Assembly (NCBI GenBank): GCA_964019165.1
Contig: OZ025275.1
Span: 12,841,374 to 12,905,373 of the forward strand
DNA from: Mastigias papua
Taxonomy: Eukaryota; Cnidaria; Scyphozoa; Rhizostomeae; Mastigiidae
Length of the DNA: 64,000 nucleotides
Direction: 5' to 3'
The first letter of the stretch is position 1. Each line of letters opens with the position of its first letter. The translations under genes and the position numbers were made by a program. Of the stretch, positions 10,801 through 20,900 are shown in pieces. The notes beneath the pieces were generated by a model. The model was not told where the DNA came from. It was given only the letters and a program-made list of their open reading frames with translations, and made no database searches.

Positions 10801-12094
10801 GGCAGTACAAACAATTTCTCTTTCTATGGTTCAATGTCTCATTGGAGAGCAGGGTGTCAGTCGTACCAAATGGCTTTGGGTTGAAAGCACTTCGTTGATA
10901 ACCTTTAACTGTTCCTTGTTCAGATTGGTGCATCATGAATTGATTCTCTGCAGTTTCCTGAGCTGTAATATAGGCTTTCAAATAGTTTCTTAAAAGCTGT
11001 GTCGTCCAGTTTTCACCTCCATCCTTTCTTTCTTCTAGCCTAGCAAGAACAACTTTAGGCAACTTCGATCGTATCATAGATATTATTTGTCTTTGGTTGG
11101 TATCTTCTCCTAAGGCATTCAAGGAACGTAAATGCTTCTCGATGTTGTCATATGTTGCTCGAAGGGAAGAAACTTTATTAATAGCTGCAGGCATGTCCAT
11201 AAGTTGCATATAATGGGAATCTATTATTAATTGCTCGTTGCCAAATCTTTCCTTAAGCAAATTAATAGCTACTTCATAGTTTGCATTGGTAAGTTCAAGT
11301 CCTTCGATCGATTTCAAAGCTTCATTCTCAAGTTCTGCTCTTAGATAATTGAATTTATCTATTGGTTGGAGTGCTTGGTTATTATGAATAGTTGCTTCAA
11401 AAGTATCCCAAAATTCCTGCCACTTTAATATTTGTCCTCCAAACTTCTTCAGCTCTAGCTTAGGCAAGCGAATTGTGCCTGTTCCTTTTTCCATGCTTTC
11501 GTTGGTAAATCTAGGAGGCAATGACTTCAAATTCTCTAGGCCTATGTCTTTCTGATTGTTGCTATTTGCTGTGTCAGACTCAATTTCTGTGCGCTTAATT
11601 TCTGCCTCTATTTTCTCTGTGTGTTTCTTTGAATCGAGTTCCAGCTTCAGTCGCTCAAGATTAACCTTTTCCATTTGAATACGCTCTTCCATTTGTATCT
11701 TTGCTTTCTCAACTTCTGCACTAATTTCCCTTTCCCTTTCCTTTTCTTTAAGTTCAAACTTTCTCTTTATTTCGGTTTCTTCCAATTGCAACCTTGCTTG
11801 TTGCTTTTCTTTGTAATTCATAATCAATACTTGTAAATCTAAGATCCTTTCCTCGGCATCCCCTTGACTCTCTTCGTACTCTTCGGTTGTGATTTCGCTC
11901 CCTTGGCTTTCTATCTCATCTACTAGCTCTTTCAATTTCTTCAAATTGTTCTCAATTCTTGCCTTCATCATCGTCGCTTTATCGTAAAAGTCTTGGCCTT
12001 TTTTCTCATTTTTCAATAAGTCTCCAATCTCTTTTATATTCTCTTTAACTCTGCTGTTGATTCCATCAACCCTTTGTTTCGTAACTCTCACCAT
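7721..12094 (-). CDS. BEL/Pao gag–pol polyprotein, gag to RNase H
   Basis: A 1,457-codon frame with its ATG about 190 bp after the primer-binding site. Residues 1–175 are highly charged coiled coil. About 208–360 is the DUF1759-type gag domain. Zinc knuckles lie at about 426–490 ('CLYCQGSHWSDEC', 'CYICLKSGHLMKNC', 'CYHCKEKHHHHRSLC'). The aspartic protease motif 'LLDTGSHRTYI' is at about 550. Reverse transcriptase spans about 860–1,050 with 'YIDN' at about 981, where many relatives have YVDD. RNase H has 'FCDASKDAYATGIYL' at about 1,148. The frame is lost at about 7,790–7,800, just before integrase. This is a retroelement protein with no host role seen. Confidence 0.92.
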   Translation of the reverse strand: MVRVTKQRVDGINSRVKENIKEIGDLLKNEKKGQDFYDKATMMKARIENNLKKLKELVDEIESQGSEITTEEYEESQGDAEERILDLQVLIMNYKEKQQARLQLEETEIKRKFELKEKEREREISAEVEKAKIQMEERIQMEKVNLERLKLELDSKKHTEKIEAEIKRTEIESDTANSNNQKDIGLENLKSLPPRFTNESMEKGTGTIRLPKLELKKFGGQILKWQEFWDTFEATIHNNQALQPIDKFNYLRAELENEALKSIEGLELTNANYEVAINLLKERFGNEQLIIDSHYMQLMDMPAAINKVSSLRATYDNIEKHLRSLNALGEDTNQRQIISMIRSKLPKVVLARLEERKDGGENWTTQLLRNYLKAYITAQETAENQFMMHQSEQGTVKGYQRSAFNPKPFGTTDTLLSNETLNHRKRNCLYCQGSHWSDECRKVKSPAARKDILKGKCYICLKSGHLMKNCTNEKQCYHCKEKHHHHRSLCPKLFESTANRDNALTITMSRHKEAAQESSMLSTGEQVVMQTALVEAVSLDESRHEPVRILLDTGSHRTYITEDLVKKLRLRTEGKSKITVFTFGSSKPKDITSEVVTLMLKSKDGNTFTIKANIVPKISGNIQRTPIPLKNQFEVQKKYRLADSLPRQVESSSIGVLIGSDYYHDIISSEKVQIQDGLYVVRSKFGWIICGRTIGNEQDSMENSMLVMTYSQSNILPDTHHLIKIEDSLQVQPNISDLWKLEAIGIKPYEEKRADEEVMRHFQSTVMRKDDRYQVAWPWRKEEVVLPENYELCFGRLKSLYNRLKENSELLQRYDAVIKDQLQKGVIETLVNESEQGTRIHYIPHHAIITPEKDTTKVRIVYDASAKTKKSNLSLNECLHRGPVILEDLCGLLMRFRTKKIGIVADIEKAFLQVALQEQERDVTRFLWLKDINKPPITSNLEIYRFTRVPFGIISSPFLLGATIKHHLEETSEAPNISKDMYIDNLVTGTDSEEEAIKLYTDTKESFKKISMNIRDWKSNDKEVNNSIPESDQMKGTVIKVLGLNWNTENDNLSISTAKFMKIAPATTKRQVLTTIASLFDPLGYLSPATMKMRLFLQKLWNKGIDWDDEMEQRDIEEWSKILEDLKGLSEVSVPRFIGNHNSQLIYFCDASKDAYATGIYLRTTYQGSNNVDLVFSKSRISPKTSISIPRLELLALLIGVRSLNFVSKELGLTDNRRIVWTDSQCVLNWIKTKKPLSVFVQNRITEIKQSTDLEFRYIYTKENPADMPSRGTTSDELKDSSLWWNGPEWLKAGIDTWPTWNVQTIDKRVMDDITSEIKGPKTLFETSAVVQDANETLSPFGINERNYSTLSKLLNVTVYMTRFIQKLKKGEVPQGPPTAEEIEEAQLKWIIYLQRKHYIDTKQGELSLKKQISQSQLNPRIDKHGLVRCFGRLTLCYQKKPSHQSCYRGEKHSSIS

Positions 12095-12284
12095 TTTTCC
12101 AAATTGATAACTGCTCTTTCTTATTTAAATCAACAAATCTTCTTACCTCAAATTAAAACTCCGTTTTGTGCTGATATGCCACGCTTCTTTCGCTCAATAA
12201 ACAATTTTCTACCAACCTTTATTCCACGATAAATCCGCTTCTGTAATCCTTGCATAACTCCTTTTTTCAAGCCAAGATTTTCAA

Positions 12285-12300
12285 CTACCCTCTGCTACCA
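12285..12300 (-). promoter_or_regulatory. Primer-binding site of the BEL/Pao element
   Basis: Two bases after the 5' LTR the minus strand reads TGGTAGCAGAGGGTAG. It starts with the TGG complementary to a tRNA CCA end. The donor tRNA is not identified. Confidence 0.65.
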
Positions 12301-12302
12301 AA

Positions 12303-12575
12303 TGTTGCGGCGATCCTTATCTATGGCTTGTGGATTATTCTACTTCTTTACTTAACTTAGCTTAGTTCCTTAACTGTCTATCTCAAACCTTAACTAACTT
12401 CAACTCTATATCTCAACAGCCTAACTTCAACTTCCCTTAAACTCTCACTTCCACTCTATATCAAAACAACTCAAACTCAAAACCTAACAAAACTGTCTCT
12501 CAATCGAACTAAAAATGTATATTTAAAAAGACTAATTAATGTGTTCGAATCAAAGTCACATGATCGTTCACGACA
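12303..12575 (-). repeat. 5' LTR of the BEL/Pao element
   Basis: Same 273 bp as the left LTR. A TTTAAATATA stretch on the minus strand inside it is a possible core promoter. Confidence 0.92.
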
Positions 12576-12580
12576 AGATC

Positions 12581-14388
12581 AATCAAACTAATAAACTCAC
12601 GACCTCAAACTTTTAACGGCAGCATCAGACGCAGAGAATACATGGCTTCTTTCGTCAACTTTGCAAAACGGCAAGAACAAGAAAAACTCTAACGGCAAGA
12701 ATTACTAAACAGCAATTTGTAACTTGTCACAGCGTCTCGGCTTTTGGGCTTTTACCTTCCAGCTTCACGTCTAAACTTTCGTCCGAAAATTGCGTCTTAT
12801 CTCGGCAAATTCACTTTTCGACTGACTGTGACAGAAGTTACTTACAATTTTACATCAGAAAAACAATAGAACGATAGCAATCCAAAAATTGTCCATATAA
12901 GGCTATAAAGGAAAAATGAAACGGAAAAAGTATCAAATGAATAGGCCGAGCACGTGATCAGCTAGAGACCTGGCACGAGTACCAAAATGGCTCCCTGATC
13001 ACGTGCACGTACTAACAAAACTATTATCTTTACGCTATTTACAGCACTATTAAGGGCAAAATGGCAGCAATTTACAGAGGGCATATTCAGTGGCCAGGTA
13101 ACTAAACCCTTTGGAAATAATTAGAGCATGCTATTCGACGTGAAGGAAAGGAATTATATAAACAATCTCCCATCTTGCACTTAAAACTTCGTCTAGACTT
13201 CGTCTGCTTTCGGCAAAACTCACTTCTCTACTCTCTCTTTACATATGATAAAACAAAAACAATAGATAATGATTACTAGAAAAATTAACTAAATATGGTA
13301 AAATCATATAAGTTATTTCTCAAAAATTTAAGACGGGTAAATTTCCGGACAAATATATGGTCCAAAAATTTTAACGTCTGAAATTTATACCGTCAAAGAA
13401 TGTTTAACAGCTATGTTATAGCAGATGTGGATAAATCGAGGCGCGTTCTTCGAAAGTTAATCTGCGACTCAAGGAACGTTTCTAAACTAATATGATGAAC
13501 AAAGAAAATTTTTCTTACAATTAGAAGGGAGTGAAATTGCTATCAAACAGCAAAGTTTACTTCAAAATGAATTCACAAGTTTTTCGTATTTCTCCAGGAC
13601 TTTCCAGTACTACCAGTAACTGCCTCACTCATGCAGAGCAGTTTAGGTTATAATTTTACTTTTGGTATGAGGGGAATCTCAGTTGCATAGAAAACAGAAG
13701 TCTGACATTTTTATGCATATAACATCTTGTTTCCATCTTATTAAAACTCTAATGTTGCAGAGCCTCTATTGGATAAGTTTCTTGTCTACAAGAGTTCTTT
13801 GGGGGTTGAGTTGCTTATCACTCTTCAATATCCCAAGCAAATGGGTAGCAAATTTTACTGTCCATTGTCAGGGGGGGGGTGATATCCTGTCAAGAAGCCT
13901 CCACATTTACAGAGCAACAAGCAACAAAACCTTAATTAAGCAAAAAAGATAAGACAAATGTTAAGTATTATGCGAGGTATTCTGTTTGGTTCAGGCATAA
14001 TAACTAAGGGTGGTATCAATTTCCAGCAAATTGAAGGGCGTGGTTTGCAAAACATTCTCTGGGGGTAAATCCCTGGATCCCCACTTTCCCACTATTCAGA
14101 AACAACGGTATTGGAAAATCATGCTAAATTAGGCTAGCAACATTCACATTGCCGACATTATCCTCAAACGACTCTCAAAGCATCCTTAGCTTGCATTATC
14201 AAAAATGTTAGAATGCTGCAATAAAGTTAGTTATCGAAATATAGCCAAGGTTTGATCTGGTGTTCTGAGGACATAAATGATATCCTATTCGCCCATCTGC
14301 TCATTAGGAACTCACCAGAAATTTTGTCTCGATTTTGTCTCCCATTGTGCTAAACAGCGGAACTACTATTCGCAAGCACCGTTCCCTT
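12581..14388. other. Non-coding region between retroelement and receptor gene
   Basis: No gene is seen. Two small features stand out. A 12-bp inverted repeat (GCACGTGATCAG at about 12,950 and its complement at about 12,995) forms a possible hairpin. About 13,050–13,150 is similar to 42,262–42,370 and is the third block of the segmental duplication. The 12.6–12.9 part matches nothing else in the window. Confidence 0.5.
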
Positions 14389-14574
14389 CTATTGGGCTTC
14401 TGTTGGGTAATATTTGTTGCGCAAAAAAAGGGCGAATTTTACAATCATGTAAAATGCTACAATTGCATATGTGAGTCCCACAATTGCTTTGGACAGAGTA
14501 ATCCTTGTGTTGCTGCTTGAAATAAACTGGACAATGCCAAGAATCGCAATGGAGGGCCCCTTGTAAACCAGCAC
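14389..14574 (-). pseudogene. Partial second copy of the receptor gene's last exon
   Basis: Minus-strand translation 'LGIVQFISSSNTRITLSKAI' followed by 'GLTYAIVAFYMIVK' matches the end of exon 7 (14712–14966) almost residue for residue. The 5' half of that exon is absent, and the copy ends with a different tail, 'RNKYYPTEAQ'. It lies about 140 bp downstream of the real stop. It may be a tandem duplication remnant or an alternative last-exon tail, but no acceptor was seen. Confidence 0.7.
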
Positions 14575-14711
14575 TCGCTAAAGGGACACCCTCCGTAAAT
14601 GATATGAAATAATATGAAAAAATCGTCCATTGTGCTTCCCCCCCATCGCAGCGAGATCACCGTTTTCATATATCATTCCCGGTTGTGTTGGTCTTGAGTT
14701 TCTTCTGGACA

Positions 14712-14966
14712 CTATTTTTTGAGCATATATATGACGGCTTTTACAATCATGTAAACTCCTGCAATTCCATATGTGAGTCCCACAATTGCTCTGGATAGAG
14801 TGATCCTTGTGTTGCTGCTTGAAATAAACTGGACAATGCCAAGAATCGCAAGCCAAAACAAAAGGAAGCTTTCCAATTCATTTGCCCACGGATTCTTATC
14901 TTCGTCGTACGGCCTCGCAGTAACATGTAACGCAAATATGAAAAAGAAAGCACCCGTCATCCATAT
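14712..14966 (-). CDS. Receptor exon 7 (last): three membrane spans and stop
   Basis: Acceptor ..CATTCTAG|ATATGG, phase 0, ends at a TAG. It encodes 'IWMTGAFFFIFALHV', 'ESFLLFWLAILGIVQFI' and 'GLTYGIAGVYMIVKAVIYML', ending MLKK. No AATAAA is visible just downstream. Confidence 0.85.
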   Translation of the reverse strand: MWMTGAFFFIFALHVTARPYDEDKNPWANELESFLLFWLAILGIVQFISSSNTRITLSRAIVGLTYGIAGVYMIVKAVIYMLKK

Positions 14967-17900
14967 CTAGAATGGAAAAAATGACAACCTCACCAACCAG
15001 TTTCTAGTTTCCATCTAGCAACGAAATTCACCAACTGTGAAATAGAACGTATGCATGTATCTAATTTCTCATTGAGTTCTAGAAGGCGTAAAAATCTGGG
15101 AGTACAGTGAACACATGCCTCCTCACTTTTCGCAAAATGAATGGTTAAGTGGCCTTATCAGTTTGTCAAGGTGCCCAGTGACTGCATGTTCATCCCCCTT
15201 AACATATTGAATACTTCCTACCTCCCTGAGTTTGATCAACTATTTTGCTGTGGGAAAAGATTTTTTCAAGTTTGCTGTTCAAACTCAGCCTGTCTATGCT
15301 TCTTAAATATTGTTTAATTTTTGCTAGATTTCAGCATTGTGCTTCTTATATGCTAGCTACTACGCAATTTTTATAAGAAACCTGGCTAATGGTTCTAGTA
15401 TTAAAAAGTTTCTTAATTCTGGGCTACATTTTAGTTCTAACAGTTTCTTAATTTGCGAACTAAATTGTAATGAAAACGTAAACAAAACGTGAATGTAGCA
15501 AACTACTAGTATTAACAAACAAAATGCCTCAGCGCGAGCTAAAATCTAAAGCAATGTCACGTTCGTATTGTTTTAGCCCATCTCCTCCCCAGCATTGAAC
15601 CAGGTAAAGGTTTCAACGTGCTATTTGGCTAAAGTTCCTTAGCACTGTCCTTTTAGTTCCAACAGTTTCCTGACTTTTAGGGCGCCTAGTACTAGGCTGC
15701 TTATAAACTGGTCTCCTTTTTAAAAATGTGTAATAAGCAAACGTGTAGCCAATGACTGCAAGGCAGCAAAAGATGAATGAATTATAGCTTCTCTTCTAAA
15801 TTTACAAGATATAAGCAGTACAGGTATCTTCCTGAAATGTGCTTTGTTCGAATGTATAAGTAGAAATTATGCATTAACTTCTACCAAATCTAAAATCTAA
15901 GTTCACCACAAATGTGTGGTGTGATGCACCTAGATTTTTGAGTTTTTGAAGCGGATTTGCCAGCGCTCCTTGGAGAGCCAACAGTCTTCATTGATTCCAA
16001 TAAGAGATTTCCACATAGCTAACCTTGTATCTAAGTTCGGGACGTTCTTTCGAAGTAAGGACATCGACATATTTTTCACAGTTTTGGAGAGGCCCTTATT
16101 CAAAAGGGCTGGCTGTCAATAGCAGGGGGACCGGAAGCAAACCTGAACGGTAGGGGCAAGCTCCCAAGAAGGGCACGTCAAAAGATGCATCTTCGCAAAG
16201 CACCATTGTAGTAGCTTGGTAGATTTTTCTATTGGTACGAAACGCATTTCTTTCCAATTTCTTAAGCAATGTTCTCTGGCTATTTATATGTGCAAAGGCC
16301 AGTTGGCCTATAATAAGTCTGGTAGAGAAGAAAAAGCTCTAATACTAGCATGGTTTGTAACCGTAGTCGAAACTCAAAGGGATTACTTCATGTGATCACT
16401 CTATTTAGGACAACAACAGAATGAAGTAATTAAAACAATATACTAAATAAAAAGTTATTACGTATATAACAGTAATAATAATAATTCATTTGTTTAAAGT
16501 TGGTAACATAAATCTATAGTACACATAAGAGGAATTGTACTAATTAATACCAACTATTTACATACTTACAAAAATAATTTACAAAAATAGTTAATTACAA
16601 TTTATCAAATTCTTTAAATGCACGTTTATTTACAAGCTCTGCAGGTACAGGTATTACCACCCCACTCTCTGATTTGTCTTTTGAAAGAAGGGACACCAAC
16701 AGACACTATCACGTAAACATAGAGTCACGGGGGTACCTACCAACAGGTTATCAAAAATTTCCAATGTGTTAACATTCTCTCGTATCACGAGTCCAGGGCC
16801 CACCGTGGTTGGCAAACTTAAAGAAAGCTGGAGAATGCTATTTTGGGACTTTTCTGGCAAATAGCGTGTAGAAATATGAGAGCTATTTCACAAATCATTG
16901 AAAGAGTGTACAGAAAGTATGATTTGAGCTATAACTCTATAGCTCAGAATACTGTACTCGCGAGTATAGAATAATCGGGGGGGGTGTGGTGGTAATAATC
17001 GGGGGATGGAAAATTTCTGGAAAGTTGATAATAGGGAGGGGGGTTGAAATAAAAGGGAGGATGGAAATGATGTTTTGTTTTGGCATCCCTATGGGGTTTT
17101 CCTTTCAACGTTTCTAGCACAGCAAGATATTCTTTCTGCATCTTCTAACATTTGAAGCTAAATCACGTCGTTCCTGTAAATCAGATTTCTCATATGGACC
17201 TTTCTGATGGAAGATACTTTCAAGGGGCAAATCACAACCTGAAAGGGAGTACGAGGTTTTTTGATTTAAAAAAATTTATGACTTTTTTACTGATTTTTGT
17301 GATTTTGCGAAAAGAACATGCGAAAAGAAAAATCAATGATTTGCCCTTCGGAAAAATCCGCAAAGTCAGTTTGAGTCACGCGTGCACATAGCATGCTATT
17401 TTCCGCCAAGTTTCCGAACTTGACAGAGTTCTGAGTATATGCCAGGCAGTTGGCAAACAATACACGCGAGAGTAGAGACGAGAGTGCTATAGAGTGACAG
17501 AGACTTACTACATTATGAACAAACATTTTCAGCGAAGAAAATTTTGGATAAAAAATTTGACGAAAATATTTCAGGATAAACTTTCCATGCTTCGGACCAG
17601 TGAACTTTCTGAAAAGTGTTAGTAACATTTTCAATGATGAAGCCTAAACACGTTAGGTTATTGGTTCTAAGATTGTTCTTAAACCCTTGAGAAACTCGAA
17701 AGAAACTTTGAGAACTGAAAACTTCATAATAATAAGAAGTATTCAGTATCGAAATGACTATCGAAAAGGAAAGAGCAAATCATTCATTTTCGCGATTACC
17801 TCAAAATTCTTTGTCACCTGCGTATCAAAGTATTCAATGGGAATTCGTAAATACCCCTTCCTCTTTTCATTTGGAAAGATATCTCTTTTGCATACCACTC

Positions 17901-20900
17901 AACATAAACCAAAGTGCACCCTTTACTTTCGCTTTGCTTCATGCTCATTCAGTGTAAGTTACTTCAGTTAAAAAGCACTGCACATGCGTAGTATGTACAG
18001 AAATGTTCGGTGTGACAAATTTTCTCTGAAGTTTAAATTGTTGGACAATTCTATGTCCGAAAGTTTGTCACATCGACAATTTTAGCAATTAATGAGTGCT
18101 TGTCTGTATCTAAAAAAACTATCATCTCTTGATGTTCAGATTCTCTAAATTTAATAAAGGGGGTTGGAATAAAAGCGTGGGGGGGGGGGCTACAAAAATA
18201 AAAAATTAACAATCGGGAGGGGACGATTATTCGGTATTCTAGAGTACTTTGGTGCTGCTGATAATGTGCCAAGCAACTTTAGAGTATAAGATGCAAGTAT
18301 ATGTCATGAAGGTCTTCTTTTTCTTGAGAATGCTTAAATGTACTAGGAGACAATGCTTCCTTCTTGTAAATTTACTGTAGATAGCCTATCCATACTTAAT
18401 CAGTAATTCGAGTTAAACTTTGTTCAACCATCTAGCTACTAACTTTCGACAATTCGGTTTGGCCGCTAAACGCCGACACTTTAGGAAAGAAGAGTTTGAT
18501 TTGCCATTCTAATATTGATTTGTATTTGCTGTTTACAAAAAAATTTTAGACATGAGAACCTTTCATCTTCTAGCTATCCCTACTTTAGCTATTCCAGTGT
18601 AGGACCATGTTTGAAAAATTCAAGAGGAAAGCTAAGAACATTGATCCAAATCAATAAAATGGTGGCTGTTACGGAATGCCTAAAGCTTTGTGATAAAGAT
18701 TGAAATTTTGGTGTCAATCTCCATATGACTCTTTCCATTGCAACATACGACTAGCAACAAGTTATTGCCCCGCTGCCTACATACGAAGGGGGCAGGTTGG
18801 CTGTTGCCCCGTGCTTCCGGCGTCCCTAACCAATAGCATGACGGTGGGAGGTAAGTACCCTCCTTGAGAAAAATTTGACTATAAAGTGAATTTCTAACAC
18901 GCTACGAGCGCTTTGCCCAGGCCTTAGTAAACAAAAAGGGGAGCCCCAAGAGGACAGTGCCGGGGGCAATTCTTTTGGGGGATAAGTCAGTATAAGTAAA
19001 CCATACAGTTATATTGTCATTTGAACTGTACAGTGTACATATACCTTAGCAACAACAATTATATATTATATCTTGCACATAAAAAGTATTTTCTATTGTT
19101 ATAAACTAAAAGTATGCATTCTTTGCACAGTACAAGAAACAAATAGCGATACCAACCTGTTTCTCGTCCCAGTCCTGTACGAATACATAGATGGCTACTA
19201 CAACAGCTCTCCTTATAAATTCAACAAGCCACCACCAACCACGCTCTTCCTTAATATATTCTGGCCAATCTATTTCGCTGTCCTCCCGCTCATGTTTCCT
19301 AAAATGATAAAAATCGGATTAAGTACCATAACCTGAACAATGGTGTGACAGTGCTAAGGGGCCAACCATCAGCAAGTTACGAGGTGCATCACTTTTCAGG
19401 AGGGCAAAAAAGTGTTCTCTAAGTTTTCCGCGAAAGTGAATTTTTCTGATCCTTTTGCGCAAAAACTTTTTCTTCAAATGTGTTGTGTATTCCAATGTGG
19501 GCTGTCTGATTTACTTGGAATTACCAACAAACTGATAGAGTACGCTAAAATAGGACGCCATATATTCCTGACTAACACCCAAATCCCCATACAGAAACGA
19601 GACAGGCCTCGTAACAAAACTTACAACCCAATGCTAGATCATTGTGATGACAGTATACTACAAAATGTAAATAAATAGAAAACAGAACTATTTTAGACAG
19701 CAATGTTTCACTTTATACCTTACTGCAGACAATTCTTTCTTGCCTTTCCCTTGTGTAAACGCTTTTTTAAAGGTTTTTCATAACCCTCGGTACTTTGCTA
19801 GTGCTTCATCCCTAAGCTACCACAAACTATCACAGCAATCTTGCACTCTTGTTATAGTAGAACCATTAGAATTGAGGTTCGAGCTGGCTATTCTAAATTT
19901 TTCAAAAATTTTGAGGCTGAGTTGTTCATAATTTGTCCTAAATTATTTCGGTGAAGGCAATTTAGACCGTATACAAGACAACATTGGATGTTTTGATTGA
20001 CTGAGAGCCCATTAGCACATGACTAAATGTTACATCTGAGGTGGTCTCCCTTGTATATCAACGTTTTTTCCTGACAAAAGTTTATGAACAATTATTAATA
20101 TACAATGCTAACACAATAATTAGTTTCGCCAAGGGAAACTAATCCACGAAAATCAAAGAGAAGTGACAAGATGCCAACTCTCCTCAAGCATTTCGTGTAA
20201 ATATGCTACTGGAAAACCTATGCATCGTTATCAAAAAATATATGTTGTGACAGTGCCTCAGCCTCAGATTGTGCTTAATTTGTTCTTATCTTCATATCAA
20301 TTCTGAGGCTTGTGCTCTTATAGAATTGTTCTTGTATAAAAACCAAGAGTTTAATTTACTGGGAGATGCATTCCAAGCCAAAGTGATGGGCGTGGTCTCA
20401 AAAGCCCTTTTTGGGATACAATCCCCAGGTCCCCTCCTTGTCTTTTCATGGCAAAGTCTTCTCTGCAAAGTTCTATTTTTCTTCATTTACTAACAATCTT
20501 AAAGCCAAGTCTATAGAACTGGCTCCAGAAAAGACAAAAAGGCCATTTATCTACATTTACCGTAACTGGACCTTGTGCTCTTATATGTCCTGACTATCCA
20601 CTCCGATTTCCACCCCTAAGCACTCTTTTGTATCTGCTTTACTTTTTCAGCATTAAACCTTAACCTTTAGGTCTTTGTCTCTATACTTCCCAGGGGTGGC
20701 ACTCAGCATCAAAGCATACGCGGACGTCAGTGCAGCAAAATCTATACATGACCCAAATATCAACCTATTTCTACAAACCTTAAAATATCTGCATTCTGTT
20801 CTACAAAAAACTAGAAAATCATTAAATACTTGTGAAAATCAATTAACTATGTTTCGAGGGAAAGCAAAAATATCCAATTTCAAAAAATTCAACACCGAAA

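Larger units (their letters stand above)
6120..12575 (-). mobile_element. BEL/Pao LTR retrotransposon, nearly intact, recent
   Basis: A complete 6,456-bp element lies on the minus strand. Two 273-bp LTRs (6120–6392 and 12303–12575) begin TG and end CA and appear identical when read side by side. The flanking 5 bp are the same on both sides, AGATC at 6115–6119 and 12576–12580. The internal region encodes coiled-coil gag, zinc knuckles, aspartic protease, reverse transcriptase, RNase H and integrase in BEL/Pao order. One frameshift separates the two long frames. Identical LTRs mean a recent insertion. It lies in one copy of the segmental duplication, whose similarity resumes on the far side, so it inserted after that duplication. 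Confidence 0.95.

Noticed and set aside
8064..10993. Several plus-strand frames of 60–146 codons
   Set aside because: They are antisense shadows of the BEL/Pao polyprotein with no domain content.
15930..16250. A less AT-rich, conserved-looking segment considered as a small nuclear RNA
   Set aside because: No U1, U2, U4, U5, U6 or RNase P motifs could be found by eye, and there is no flanking promoter.
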